Below are positions 24,028 to 35,675 of a stretch of 64,000 bases of DNA, one piece after another. Where the stretch lies: the NCBI GenBank assembly GCA_002205965.3, contig NADL03000050.1:186001-250000 (forward strand). Reading direction: 5' to 3'. The notes beneath the pieces were generated by a model, which was not told where the DNA came from, did no database searches, and saw only the letters and a program-made list of their open reading frames with translations. The first letter of the stretch is position 1; each line of letters begins with the position of its first letter. The position numbers and the translations under genes were made by a program. Origin of the DNA: Kappaphycus alvarezii (lineage: Eukaryota > Rhodophyta > Florideophyceae > Gigartinales > Solieriaceae).

Positions 24028-24182
24028 TCACTTGAGCGTCATTAAGACGTCAACATAGTGTGCTAGCCTATCGGTTTACGCGTGTGCAAGTATTTGCGAT
24101 CGTCTGTTCCGAAATAATTGCAGAACACGCGTAGACCGATAGATTAGCGCACTATGTTGATACGTTCATGACGCTTAAGTGA
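24028..24182 (+). other. Conserved long hairpin H2, copy B (best preserved)
   Basis: Arms 24,028-24,085 and 24,125-24,182 are exactly 58 nt each around a 39-nt loop. By my count 48 of 58 positions are Watson-Crick pairs, 5 more are G.U on the plus strand, and 5 mismatch. The longest uninterrupted Watson-Crick block centres on TCAACATAGTG. Immediately upstream, AGCTTGCT (about 23,953) and AGCAAGCT (about 24,016) form a further stem, so H2 sits in a larger folded region. Confidence 0.85.
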
Positions 24183-25459
24183 TTAAATATGAATGAAATG
24201 CGTAAAAAGAGAGATTAATAATCTGAAAAAGGTAATGAATCAGTTCAACACATATATTTTCGTAGTTTAAGGGTTGAAACTAGTTCCATTTGATAATATG
24301 TAATCAGAATAAATCTTTGGAAAAATTGAATAGATACATCCTTCATTCGTAGACAATTTTTATGACCAATAATATAGATGGGTGTAATTTTCCGTACCGA
24401 AAAGCTGTGGAAGCTGTAAATAGGCTGATAGACAGTACTGCGTATTTTCAAACCAGCAAATAATCTGATTTATTGCGTACCGGTAATCATTTGGAACCTC
24501 ATAAAGCTTACGATAAGCGGGGGGGGAAATTTGTACGTATTTTACAGAACTGGGAGTACTAAAAAGAAAAGTAATAAGAGTTTTTGAAGAGAGGTCGGAA
24601 GACCTTTTCGACTAATTATTACCATGTGATATGTCCACATAAAGCGAGAAAATGTTTATTCCATTTTGTGCTTAAAACTAAAGCGACCAAAAATTAACCA
24701 TGATTACTTCCGCACATGTAGAGACTTTTTGATATCGACAAGAGGAAGTTTGCAGGTACGCCAACCAGAACTGGATCTCGACACATAAAGAGTCTCTTAG
24801 ATAAATTTTTGTCGAACTGTTAAAAATAGTCCAACGTGCTTAGCAGTAAAGAAAATTTAAGATTCGGCTGGATGAATTGGATCAAAAAGTCCGTCAGTAG
24901 ACTTCATGATTTATTATATTTTGCTTTGTATATTTCAAACATTCCGAAATTCCATGTGTTTTAATTCATAGAAATGTGAACTTTTAGTCGACTTTGGATT
25001 TTGAAAAGCTGGTTACTCTCATTTGTATTGGTTCCAATCATATTCAATTCCTGTAAATAAGGGATTAATTAATGAAATTCTGAAAGATTTCCAATATGAA
25101 GGTATCAATATTAATGAGTGAATAGCTCCGGAACCGCACATACAAGGATTTTGTATATAAAAACTGATCATTCTATCTAGCCTCCTAGTTTTATTTTTGG
25201 TTTTAGTGGTCAAAAAAATTGTCTCTTTCATTTCTGTATGCTCCTTTCTAAATCGTATAAATTAATTGTAATAAAGATATGGAAGCTTTGGTATACAATC
25301 GAGAAGAATTTTTATCGCTTAAGCATGTAGCAAAGCACTTCCGCCTTCTCAAATGAACAGCTGAAGCACAAGTGTGTTCCAATAACACTATTGGGAATAA
25401 GAAAATGAGTGGAGGGAAACAATATATTTTATTGCGATAGCAGCCGGAACAGCAAAACT

Positions 25460-26315
25460 ATTATTTGCCGGTAATTTTTGAGGCGGAGGCCATTACCCAG
25501 TTAATGCGGGTCTCAGCAGCTCCTGAAGGGTCAATGGGGTTGAGCCAGAGAGAGAAGGTGACAAATAGAATTGAGTGAGTCTTGGAGAAGCTGTAAAACC
25601 TGGCGAGTTGAATCTCCTGTGCTCAAGAGGACTCTAGGGCTGGTCTCTTTCGGTGCTAGTGGTTATTACTACAACCTAGGTTGTAACAGTGTTAGGAACT
25701 TCGGGTCTGTGAATTGCGATCTGGATGGCGAGATATCAATCGACCGCGGCAAAGATGAGGGGCAACCTTCAAAGGGGTGCGGAGATTCAGAAAGCTCGAC
25801 TAGAATTTATCAACTTGGCAATTGGCGGCTGTGAAGATAAATATGCACCTTTCAAAGAGGCGGGGAGATGAAACAGGAGCCAATTGGAAAAAAGGTCTGG
25901 AACGGGAGTGGGGAGGTTCTAATTGCCGAAGAGGCTACATAGGGTATGAGTGTTGCGGTGACGAAGTTGAGTCCGCGGACAGAATCAGGATAGCGGAACA
26001 TGACATTCAAGCTACAAAAGGGCCATTGAAGAGATGGGGAAGATTCGTGATTCGGTTGAGTGAGAAGCTGGCGAAAGTCAAACGGTTCATCACTACGTTT
26101 GTGGTAGAGGTGCCCCCATGGAGGAAAGGGTCGAAGTGCAATTAAGTCGGGAAATTCGGAGCAAGAGAAGGACGGGTTGGAATTATGACAGTCTAGTTGT
26201 CGAAGAGTGGTACAGAAAATATAAGGAACCAGTCGAGGAACCGAGGACAAAGAAGGCGTGTAGTTCCTAGAAACCTCTAGCATCTATCGCATCGAGTGAC
26301 ACATATAAGGAAAAC
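25460..26315 (+). pseudogene. Q2: broken coding-like block
   Basis: This GC-richer block starts exactly where copy B stops. Overlapping plus-strand frames (25,571-25,834 and 25,822-26,145) are open for 87 and 107 codons, but the protein-like signal jumps frame several times. One frame reads AEIQKARLEFINLAIGG and a later one reads REIRSKRRTGWN, the motif shared with Q1. It is followed without a gap by P2. The family is not recognised. The basic, helix-rich composition would suit a Gag-like or DNA-binding protein, but this is not shown. Confidence 0.45.
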
Positions 26316-26317
26316 CC

Positions 26318-27060
26318 TCAAAATAGGGCCTTTATAATGAGAGACGGAAAAAAAAAGGTTTGAATTGAAGAAAAATTGTCGGAGACGCCTCATTTACATT
26401 TTCAGACCGTTTCTCGGGAAATTAGTAAGACTAAATAACCCTTTCAGAAGTTTGCAATGATCCAAAAATTTAGTTCTAAACATTAGCAGTGATCCAACTG
26501 CAGCTATCGGTAAACTTCATCTTTCATATTTTCATGATGCGATACCAGCCAATTGAATAGAGGCATGGAAACAGCAATGCCGCTTTTCCTAATTCCGACG
26601 AGAAAGGTGAATTTGAAGGGCTGCAACGCCTTGCTCGAAGCACTAGCAAAATAACGAGCGGTGAATTGTGTCGGAGTGACAGCGTCACCACGAATATCGG
26701 TCTCGACAAAAGTTTCTAGGTCAGGGATGCAGCGCCAAAGCAAATCGGCAGAACTAGAGATAAACCGAATCAATAATGATTGTTTTTTATGCCTTGTAAA
26801 GAATAAAACGCGAGGCAATATTTCACCGGAACAATTTATAGAAACTTTTCTCGTGTTTTACTGAAGATTACTGAGAGACATTTCGTTATCTGTAGCGAAT
26901 GGTACTATGCTGCTCCCTAGTTCCGCAATGAGCTGAAAGTGAGTGGCAGAGAATCTTGACGCCTATGCTAGGCTAAGTGTTCCCTCTTCTGGCGTCGTAG
27001 TTTTTTGAAGCACAATTCTAACAAACTTAACACCGAAGAGGTTGCTTATCCCGTAGATCA
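26318..27060 (+). pseudogene. P2: broken segment, paralogue of P1
   Basis: P2 aligns with 16,105-16,890. The shared plus-strand frame includes RSDSVTTNIGLDKSF. A minus-strand frame (26,504-26,818) is also open and is partly mirrored in P1 (shared FASASSK), which simply reflects the nucleotide homology of the two copies. Stops differ between the copies. No known domain is recognised. Confidence 0.45.
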
Positions 27061-27120
27061 CCTATGTACTCAACATTTTTATGCTAACAAAATGGCTTTC
27101 TTTTTGCTCAATTTGCATTT

Positions 27121-27381
27121 GTGTACACACTATACAATATCAATGCCCCTTATCAAGCCTCAAATCTAGAAGAAACATTCTTTTTCTTTTTACCTTCAAA
27201 AAAGACTTATTTGGATAGACCAGTAAGTGCCTTTAGTCCTCTTGAATCGAAACTGAAGGATGGATTTGTTGAAACTAAAGTTGATATTAAGGTATCTCGT
27301 CTAGGATTCATTGAACAGCTGAAGTATTTAGTAGTAGAGAGGCCTGCAGAACAACAGAAAAGTTGCACAATAGGTATTTAG
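27121..27381 (+). CDS. Possible small ORF or exon, unidentified
   Basis: An 86-codon open frame whose second half (SPLESKLKDGFVETKVDIKVSRLGFIEQLKYLVVERPAEQQ) has a balanced, protein-like composition, unlike most chance frames in this AT-rich DNA. There is no domain, no neighbour that explains it and no clear Kozak or splice context. It lies just downstream of P2 and may be part of the same relic. Treat it as a weak candidate only. Confidence 0.15.
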   Translation: MYTLYNINAPYQASNLEETFFFFLPSKKTYLDRPVSAFSPLESKLKDGFVETKVDIKVSRLGFIEQLKYLVVERPAEQQKSCTIGI

Positions 27382-28530
27382 AACTGTGAAGTATGAGCGC
27401 AGAAAACGCTTGAATGAGGGCCTTGACTAATAGAGTTGTCAGGCAGAATTCAAAAGGCCGCATCTAGCGCTATTTTGAACATTTTTCTTCTTCCAGAGAT
27501 GTCCAGGGAATAATTCTGGGCAATTAAAGACCGCTTATAGCAAGAGATCTGTAAAGAAAAGACTTGCAAAAGTTTTGTGGTGCTTTTACCGCTAGTAAAT
27601 AAAGTTTTGAAATTTTTTCCAATTCTTCAATAATTTCGAATATATTCCCTTCTTTCCAAAATATGTTTAGTTCTACATGATATATATCTAAGTTTACTTG
27701 AAGTTTATAAATGCAGTCATTTTTCCTTTGTGTAAATTTACAATCCCAGACTTAAAAAATCCTGCAATACTTGAAAACATTATTCTCAATAAGTGAATAA
27801 ACTATTCTCAACTCATTGCAGTAAATTACGTGCAACTGTACTTGCTCCTTTGTTTCATTTCAATCAGAATAGACTGTTTCTGGAGCCGAGCCAGTTCTAG
27901 ACTACAGGAAGGGCTGTGCCGCACTCATCCCGCACTGGGACTCCCTTCCACACCCGACCATATTGTTATACCAACTAGAACTGCTCCCTAGCGACTGGTA
28001 GGCAAATATCATTCTATTTAAATTTTGCCTTATTTTGAGAAAAGTTTTCACCGGTGCAGTAAATCTGCATATAATCCCAGTAAATGCATTCTAGAAGTAG
28101 CCCATTGCGTCGAATACTGATTTCTGAAAGTAATATATAATTATTCCTCATTAGGTGGCACTTACAAAATGGGAAATTCACATCGGAAGTAAAGTTTCAC
28201 ACAAACAGCTTCATTACTCGTACGGGAAACTCGAGTTGACTTACCTGACGATTAGTGGGTATTGTTGGGATCACTTTAAGGCGACGCTAGCTCTACAATT
28301 TCTGAAACAGGAAGAAAACCCCGGGTCCTGCAGAAGGAGTCAACTATTTCTGAAGTGTACAGTACTTTAATTGGCGCGCGAATTTAAGGATCAGCCAAAT
28401 TATCATCCCTCAATACCTATCTTAGTCAACAAACACCTCTCACTGACTTTCCCACATATCTTTACTTTTCTCCTACCCTCCTTCCCTCCTTTCAACTTAG
28501 CGTCCTTTAAAACCATCTTCAGCGCTCCTA

Positions 28531-28648
28531 TATCGCCTCTCTTGTTATAATTTGCTGTGATAAACACGACATACCAATTGTAGAGTTGTATCGCCTCTCT
28601 TGTTATAATTTGCTGTGATAAACACGACATACCAATTGTAGAGTTGTA
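28531..28648 (+). repeat. Perfect tandem duplication, 58-bp unit
   Basis: Unit 1 (28,531-28,588) and unit 2 (28,589-28,646) are identical base for base, starting TATCGCCTCTCTTG and ending AATTGTAGAGTTG. The two bases after unit 2 (TA) continue the period. No third copy is present. It lies within a short minus-strand frame, but the unit length is not a multiple of three. The perfect identity implies a recent event or an assembly artefact. Confidence 0.95.
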
Positions 28649-31600
28649 GGTGAAGCGTGATTGTTTCTTCCAGACGTGATGACAGCCGCACCAAATCTAC
28701 TGCACACCGGTTGCTAGAGGGATAATAATTACGAGCGGTAAATTCATTTTATTTGCGCCTTCTTTCCACCCCTGGTAGTTTAATTGCAAATAGATGAGTT
28801 TTTTTACCGAGCTCGCCAACTGAGCTTAAACCTCTTCCTTTTTTCAAAGTTTTTCTTTTCTCCCCCTCTTCACACATCAAGGCTGTGAATATGACCACTT
28901 TACAGAAACTGTATGTGATCAGGAGGGTCATAGCGGGCTATTATATCGAAAACGGTCGCCTTGCTGTCCGGTTATGATATATAGTCATTTAAAACCGGGT
29001 TTGAAGGGAGAACCGAAAATTGGCGGTCAGACTGGATGTCATATTTTAATGATTATTCTGGATCTGCTAGCCTTTGATACTCACCCTATAGCCCTTTTAT
29101 CTGTGCTTCGTCTATAACTATGATACCTCGTCGGACGAACTATCTCGAATTGCTTCCTCTATTTTTCCATTCAACATTGAAGCAATGCTGCCAATCGTAA
29201 GGTAAGGCTTTTGCTAATGCTTTACTTATTCAATCGACAACAGATACTTATTTTTCTCTGAGTTTGCCCTTTGGAGTTAAACTACCGCTTTGTTTTCAAC
29301 TTAAATACTATTTTGACTGATTAAAAATAGGTAGTCACGACCTTTCTTGAATGTTTGAGTTCGACTTGACTCAAACACTCGAATCGAAATTCAAATACTG
29401 ACATCAGTTCATAAGTGGTTGCCATGACTTAGTCTTTGATACCGGCGGAAAATTGTTCATCTAATGCAGATGTGAATACCATGGAATCTTTCAACATGAT
29501 TGCAAAATTGCTTTGTCTGGAAGCGGTCTCAGCTTCGGCGCAGCTCATCTCGATATCAAACTCTTTTAGCAAGGGAAATCAAGACAAGTCCAAAACACGG
29601 GGAATCGGACATTCCGGCAAGTAGTAATTTGGTAATATTTTTTAGCCTGATAGCCCCTTCCGGCCCTAAGATGATCACTGCATAACCCTGACGAATTTTA
29701 AAACACTCCTTGCTCATAGGCTACGAAATCAAGGGAGCTTGCGGCCAAATTACCTGTTAATAAAGGGCTCTTACCCTATTTCATCTTCTTTTTCTGAAGA
29801 TTGTATCACAATTAGTTCTTCTGGATCATGATGGTGGAGCGATTTGCTGCTAACTAATCATCTAACTATTACTCCAACGTAATATGCATTCCTTTGCGAG
29901 AACATGCCGTGTTAGTGGTCATAATCTATGCCCTCTTTTTGTCTGTTTGGTTACCGGAAAAAGTGTTAGTAGCTTATTTTGCTCAAAATATGTGTTCATT
30001 TAGAGGTCGCTTTGTGATTTGAAGGATATTAAGTGGGAATACAGATGTTCGCAGTAATCACTGAAGTGAACCCTATTTACTTCTTTGTCTGAGATTGCGG
30101 TTTTTTTTTCGCTCTTCATTGACTTTATATATAGTGTAAGGTACCAGGCTCTGAAAAGATAACGTGACGGAAAGAGAAACAGCAATTATCAAAGAAACAA
30201 CTTGGAAAACTAAAACCCATATAATAATGATTATTTTCATTTACTTCTTCGGTGTGAATTCCTTTGTTCCGGTGATTAATTTCAACTGCTTTATCAAATC
30301 GATACTTTAATTCAATTAAAAAAATTACGGGGAACATGGGTTCTGGTGGAGTAAAAATTTAGAAATGGAAGAAAAATACTCGAAATCTATAAGTTTCAAT
30401 ACTAAACTTTACTACTGGGTACAGTAAATTTCAAGGTTTGCTTTGAAAGTTCAAATGAGCCCTAGAATATTTATAAGGAAAGTTAATTCTTCCCCATTCT
30501 TACGCCTATAAACCATAATAAGTCGGTTGCGTAAGTCCGTAGTGTTTAAGGGTAGACATTTTATGTCCCCTACAAGAAAAGTACTCAACCGTTCCCACAT
30601 TCTCCGTATGTGAGTCTTTCAAGCCACTTTGTATAAACAAATGTAGCTCTGTAGAAGATTCACTTATTGGGACTCCATCTGGTTGATAGATAGATGTTTC
30701 TCGGGCAATATCTCGTATCTAACATTTTTGAAATGACCTTGTGGAGTTGGAAATATTTTTAAGATAAATAATGAGAGAAGACACAAGACAATTAGAAAGC
30801 CTCTTGGATCTGTCCCAATATCGTTTCAGTCTCTAAGCATTTTTACCAGTCACATTTAAAGAGCTTTAGCTTTAGTTTCGGGTATTATCGAGAAACAATT
30901 AAGCATTTTTTAAAAAAATAATTATCTCTATTTAGTTCAACTTTCTTTTTTTGACATCTGCGGCTCGACATCAATAACATGACAGCAACGCAAGAAAAGT
31001 AAATATATAGCTAGCCCAGTTATAATTTTGGCCTTATCGTTACTTAAGTTATCAAATAGCAGAACTGTTTTTACTTGAATTTCGAATTTTAATTGTTATT
31101 TTTTGAGAAAATAACTAGGTTTTCTTCATATACCACATATCGCAAGAATTTTATTAATTTTACTATTTCCATGTTGGCGAGAGCTTGGTCATTTCTGATT
31201 GAAACGGCTATTAAGTACATCATTGAATAAAATATGGCTTGAATCATCTTTTGAGCCCTGAAGTTCTCAAGTAAATAACATGAAAGACTCTAGATATATT
31301 TACAATCGTTCATCAAAATACCACTCTAAAAATTGTACCTTTGTGCTACTTTTGGATAATTTTTTCCTTATTAAAGTCGAAATGAATATACATAATGCAG
31401 ATTACTTCGTTAAAATGTTTGCCTTAAAGGATCTTAAGCTGATTACATCATTCTGACCTTAATTTAACCTTCGCTTTTCTCAGTACCGTTGCCATTCAGA
31501 TTCCAATTTTACCTTCTTTCCTCCACGCCTCATCAATACCGAGACTAGAAAAAGAATTCCTTGTCCCTTAGATACATTACCCATTTACAATAGATACTTC

Positions 31601-32420
31601 AGTGACACAACAAATAAATGAAAGGGGCCTGATGCAAGATCGCGTCGACTCTGCAAACCAAAAGAATTCGTTAATCAGACCCATGATTGCGCCAATGACC
31701 GTTTCAGTTCAACTTTATAACTCAAATTCATTCCTGGAACCACTTTAGGCTTCTGTAATGCTTACTAATTTTGCAGAAAGAAATATCATTTTGCAAGAGC
31801 TGCCGAAAATCAAGGAAGAAGTAATTAAGAATCCCCTGCAGTGTAAATGCTTTCTAAACTGCAGAATGTCCGGCATTGTGTAAAGAAAAATAGGGTTATT
31901 TACGTAACTCAACGAAATACACCTAACAATTCTCTCGAAAAGAACTGATCAGGAAAACAAGAGGTTTCGGGGTTCTTACATTTGCAGACATATTCAATCT
32001 ATAGTATTGGGAAAAGACAAATAATGTGGATACTGTTTTATAGTGAGAGCTCCACTGTTGAAGGATTTATTTCTATTGGTCAAAAGCTTTTTCTGCCAAC
32101 TTTTTCTGAGTAAAGCCATGATTGTTCTAGATTATGAGAAGCATTATATATATGAAGTTGTTCTTTTCAAAATGGGTTTGTCTGGATTTATGAGGTTTAA
32201 TTAAATATTTGGGTAGGTAGGGAGTTTCTTGGGTTGGTTTACAGCGAATCTGTAAATATTTGGGAGGTTTCACTCTTGGAAGATTTATTTTATCCATCCC
32301 TATGTGTATATATATTTTTACATATACATGCATTGTTCTCAAAAATAATAATGAGGTCGATAAAATATTAGAATTGCAACAAGTATGGTTCCCCCAAACT
32401 TCTATCCAAACTGCATGGCA

Positions 32421-32610
32421 TGAAAAATGAGTACGGAAAGGCCGTTAAGCGAAAAGTGACAAATAGACTCAGAATAGCCAATATTTGCCCATCCTACAGG
32501 GCCTTGCATCAATCTTTTGTCTGTAAAATTCCTATATGTTCGAATATTTTATTCAGATAGGAGGAAAATTTCAAGAAAAATCTTAATGGAAATTCTATTA
32601 ATGAAAGTTG
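32421..32610 (+). repeat. S2: short repeat shared with S1
   Basis: Homologous to 16,901-17,090 (shared GAGTACGGAAAG, AAAAGTGACAAA and an ATCTTAATGGA-like tail). Downstream the sequences part: here AT-rich DNA follows, whereas S1 runs into the candidate LTR. Confidence 0.6.
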
Positions 32611-34380
32611 GAGCAGCACAACTTGTAAAAGGTGGCTCTCTATTAGCAGAGCCGTACGTTTTAGGTCAACTTTTTTATGTAATGGATCTATTGAAATGGT
32701 TACAAGAATATATTGGTTAAAAAGCAGATAGACACTCATACGACTAAAGAGAGTATACTTTCTTGTAATAAATATGACGGATGAAACTTTGTCAACTATT
32801 ATGAGGTCATTGATTGAATAAATTGATTTATGAAAAGAAAACAATCATATCGATCTATACTATCATGATATATGTATTTCCAAAAACGTTCAAAGAACCA
32901 GCTTAGAAATGGGCAACCATATATGAGCCGAAGACGATTTTACTGGGAAAACTTTTTTCTACTCCATCTTTCACAAATAAGGAATGTATGATCTCCAAAA
33001 TACTGTAAAACCTTGTTCAATTGGTAAATATATGTGAGCAGTTTGAATTTTATTGAAATTTAAAAGAATTACCTAAAAAATTTCATAATTGTGGTGCCAT
33101 ATATATATATTAAGGAAATGTCTTCGAAAATTTTTTCGCAATTGTTGTCCAGCAAGTACATTTCGTTTTAATAGTTTTTTGAAAACATTGAAGAATTTAA
33201 TCTACCTTCCGTCAATTGTCATTTATATCAGTAAATGTAGCATTTCATTATGTATTTGAGTGTATTTCGGGTTCCTCAGATTTTGGTCTGCAATTTTTCT
33301 TTAACACTAAATAGCAATAATAGTTATAGAAATTGTGGTATAGTTATATCAAATGAGGCCTTCAAACGTAAGGAGGGCCTTGATTATTGTAATGCTGAAA
33401 AAATTTTAGGAAAAATACGGAAAATAAAAGTCAGAAACATCATGCTAGCTGCTCAAATTTATGTCAACAATTGTAAATATTTAAAGTATTGATTTCACGT
33501 GGCTTACAATCTCGGTTCTTTTCTCCAAAATATATTCATTAGTTAGATCCAGAAATGGACTCGAGAAAACTGAATCGCAGTCAATTTCTATATTTAGTCA
33601 GTAGGATTTAAGTTAAATAGTAAAACGAAAATAAGACAATGTTAGCAAAATTGATTCAAAAATACTTACGTATATGCAAAGCAGTTACCTTGGAACTCTT
33701 GAGCAATTATCACGGTAAATTTGCAAGCTTATTTCAATTAGCTAAAAAAATGTTTTTTGGAAAATCGAGGAAAGAAAGCGAATAACATTTTCAGAGAAGA
33801 AGTTTTATATAAAATATATTATTTGATTCGAATTGATGTGTCATGTACTTAAAAAATGAAAAGTAGGAGTTGTTTAATTTGGAGGAAGTATATAGTTTTA
33901 GCGCAGAATTTGGTAAATGATCCGTTCTGTAAATGGATTCAATCATTTTTACCGAAAAGTAATCATATCATAGAATTCTTCCAAAAACTATTGAAAGCTG
34001 AAATGTTATTTATTTACTTTGGGTCTGATAGTACAATCCCAAAGTTTGAGTATCGAAAAGGAATCCTCAATATTTTTCACTAGATTATTTTAATTTTTTT
34101 AGAACCACCGCATAAGTATACACCTGAGGTAGCGGAAATAATTATTGTGGTCTTGAAAAGATCAATTTTAAATAGGTATCTTGTGACGAAACTAAAATTA
34201 TAAATTTTATGTATTTCATTGCGAAACATGTAAAACAAAGGCATGACTAGAAATATTTGTCTGAAGAACCGAATCGTTTTACCTCTGGTTGCAAGCGCCA
34301 ATTGTTTACACCATAAAAGTGAGGATAAATTATTTGCACCTTGAAGAGTTGTGGTAGTTTGTTTGCATTATTTTTCATGG
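32611..34380. other. AT-rich spacer, no gene seen
   Basis: Only short frames are present (for example plus-strand 33,250-33,492 and 33,856-34,083), with no motif and no homology that I can see to other parts of the window. A short AT dinucleotide run lies near 33,100. Confidence 0.55.
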
Positions 34381-34399
34381 GTTTTTTGTTTCTGGAATT

Positions 34400-34815
34400 T
34401 TGGTCACACGGTCTCAGAGCTTGAACTTTAGGTCAAAGGGGTCTTTTTCCCGGAAACTTGACCGCAGAAGCCATTTGCTCGAACGTTTGGCCGCAAGGTT
34501 CGCCTACTTGGACTTTTGGCGGCTAGGGTCAGCTACTTGGACTTTTGACCGCAAGGGTCAGCTACTTGGACTTTTGGCCGCAAGGGTCAGCTACTTGGAC
34601 TTTTGGCCGCAAGGGTCAGCAACTTGGACTTTTAGGTATATTGAGCAACTTATTGTACTTTTGGGCACAGGGCTCGCTTGATTGTACTTTTGAGCACAGA
34701 GCTCGTTTCCTTGTACCTTTGGTCGCAGGGCTCATTTGATTGTACTCTTGGGCGTACGGGCTGATTGATTGTAGTTTTGTTCGCATGGTCGTTTGCTTGT
34801 AATTTTGATCTCACA
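34400..34815 (+). repeat. Minisatellite tract III (29-bp units)
   Basis: From about 34,508 to 34,640 several consecutive 29-bp units are nearly perfect, with the core TTGGCCGCAAGGGTCAGCTAC and the linker TTGGACTTT. Later units (34,650-34,810) revert to the GGGCACAGGGCTCG type seen in tracts I and II. The central variant is specific to this locus and has been homogenised here. Confidence 0.9.
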
Positions 34816-35601
34816 ATTAACCTCTAACGGCATCTAACTTATGATTTGGTTCAAATATAAGTATGCATATGAACATTTCTTGCTGATTTCCCCGTTTTCA
34901 CGCTTTGGTCTCATTTTGGGGTATTATTGATGTTCAGTTCAACATATTACTCGTAATAAGGATCGTTATTCATTCCTTTCGAACCATTCTTCTTGCAATT
35001 TGCCCGACTCATGCACGATCGAAACTTCCTATTTCTTCTTTTTTAACAAAAATATTTCTACAGTAAGGTGTTCTTTGTAACAATTCAACCTTCCAAACAG
35101 CTCCGCCCTGAAAATCTTCTTATCGCACCTGTACGATCATCAAACTTCCTCATTTGTTTACTCTATTTGGATACATGATAATTACTGAATTCTGCACATA
35201 AAGAGAAATGTTAGCTTTGAAATTGTAAATAGAGGCCATCATACTTATTGTTACTCCTTATAAGGGATGAGACCACTACAGCTATTGGTGTTTCCTAATT
35301 AAAACCAAATTGAAGGTATGCGTGAGGAAAATACAGAACGAGCTTATGAAAAACAGAAGAAGATGGAATTATGCAGTTGTATTTGGTGATCAAGCATCAA
35401 CTGCGTTCCTATTCATCAAATGTTAAAAACCTATCTATAAAATTTAGTTCTAAAAGTTGAGTTCAGGGAAGTTTTTTGAGGCCCATCCTTTGTATACAAG
35501 ATTTATTACACATTCCTTCGAGATTGAAACTTAGCTCTGAAGGAGAGATGACGATAGAGTTAATCCACGGAGGGCATCTCTAGGTGGGTATCAATGATGC
35601 A

Positions 35602-35675
35602 GTAGAGTTGGTCTCCATCGTTGCACTCTGATTAGTACTTAAAATTGGAGTGTAGACGATGACAATCGACTCTGC
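35602..35675 (+). other. Conserved hairpin H1, copy C
   Basis: Same position and length as in A and B but with several base changes. Left arm TAGAGTTGGTCTCCATCG faces right arm CGATGACAATCGACTCTGCT. By my count six arm differences are G.U-compatible on the plus strand, against one C/A pair and one further mismatch, so pairing is kept although the bases changed. Confidence 0.75.

Larger units (their letters stand above)
17770..25450 (+). repeat. Large non-coding repeat, copy B
   Basis: Copy B aligns with A and C in order: H1 region, a block at 21.48-21.87 kb, the H1-H2 interval (present in C, deleted in A), H2, and the downstream small-hairpin region. It lacks the minisatellite at its left end, where the candidate LTR sits. 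It also stops about 1.3-1.8 kb earlier than A and C at its right end, where Q2 begins. It is interrupted at 18,985-21,480 by a GC-richer insert. From 18,137 to 18,543 it is almost identical to copy A, including about 110 consecutive identical bases, whereas elsewhere A and B are far more diverged. Confidence 0.8.
27061..32420. other. Unassigned stretch with a few short frames
   Basis: No recognisable gene. Short plus-strand frames exist at 27,121-27,381 (86 codons, contains YLDRPVSAFSPLESKLKDGF) and 29,436-29,624. Short minus-strand Lys/Arg-rich frames lie at 28,403-28,630 and 28,749-28,931. Two stretches (about 27.88-28.0 and 28.3-29.7 kb) are slightly GC-richer. Any of these could be an exon of a split gene, but without splice-site support or a known domain I do not call one. 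Confidence 0.4.

Noticed and set aside
29350..29376. Short perfect hairpin TGTTTGAG...CTCAAACA
   Set aside because: An isolated stem of about 8-9 bp in AT-rich DNA. There is no second copy and no context, and such stems are expected by chance.
33095..33112. AT dinucleotide run
   Set aside because: An ordinary short microsatellite in AT-rich DNA.
34508..34640. Regularly spaced repeats that could be mistaken for a CRISPR array
   Set aside because: The whole 29-bp unit repeats without unique spacers, and the setting is eukaryotic. It is a minisatellite.
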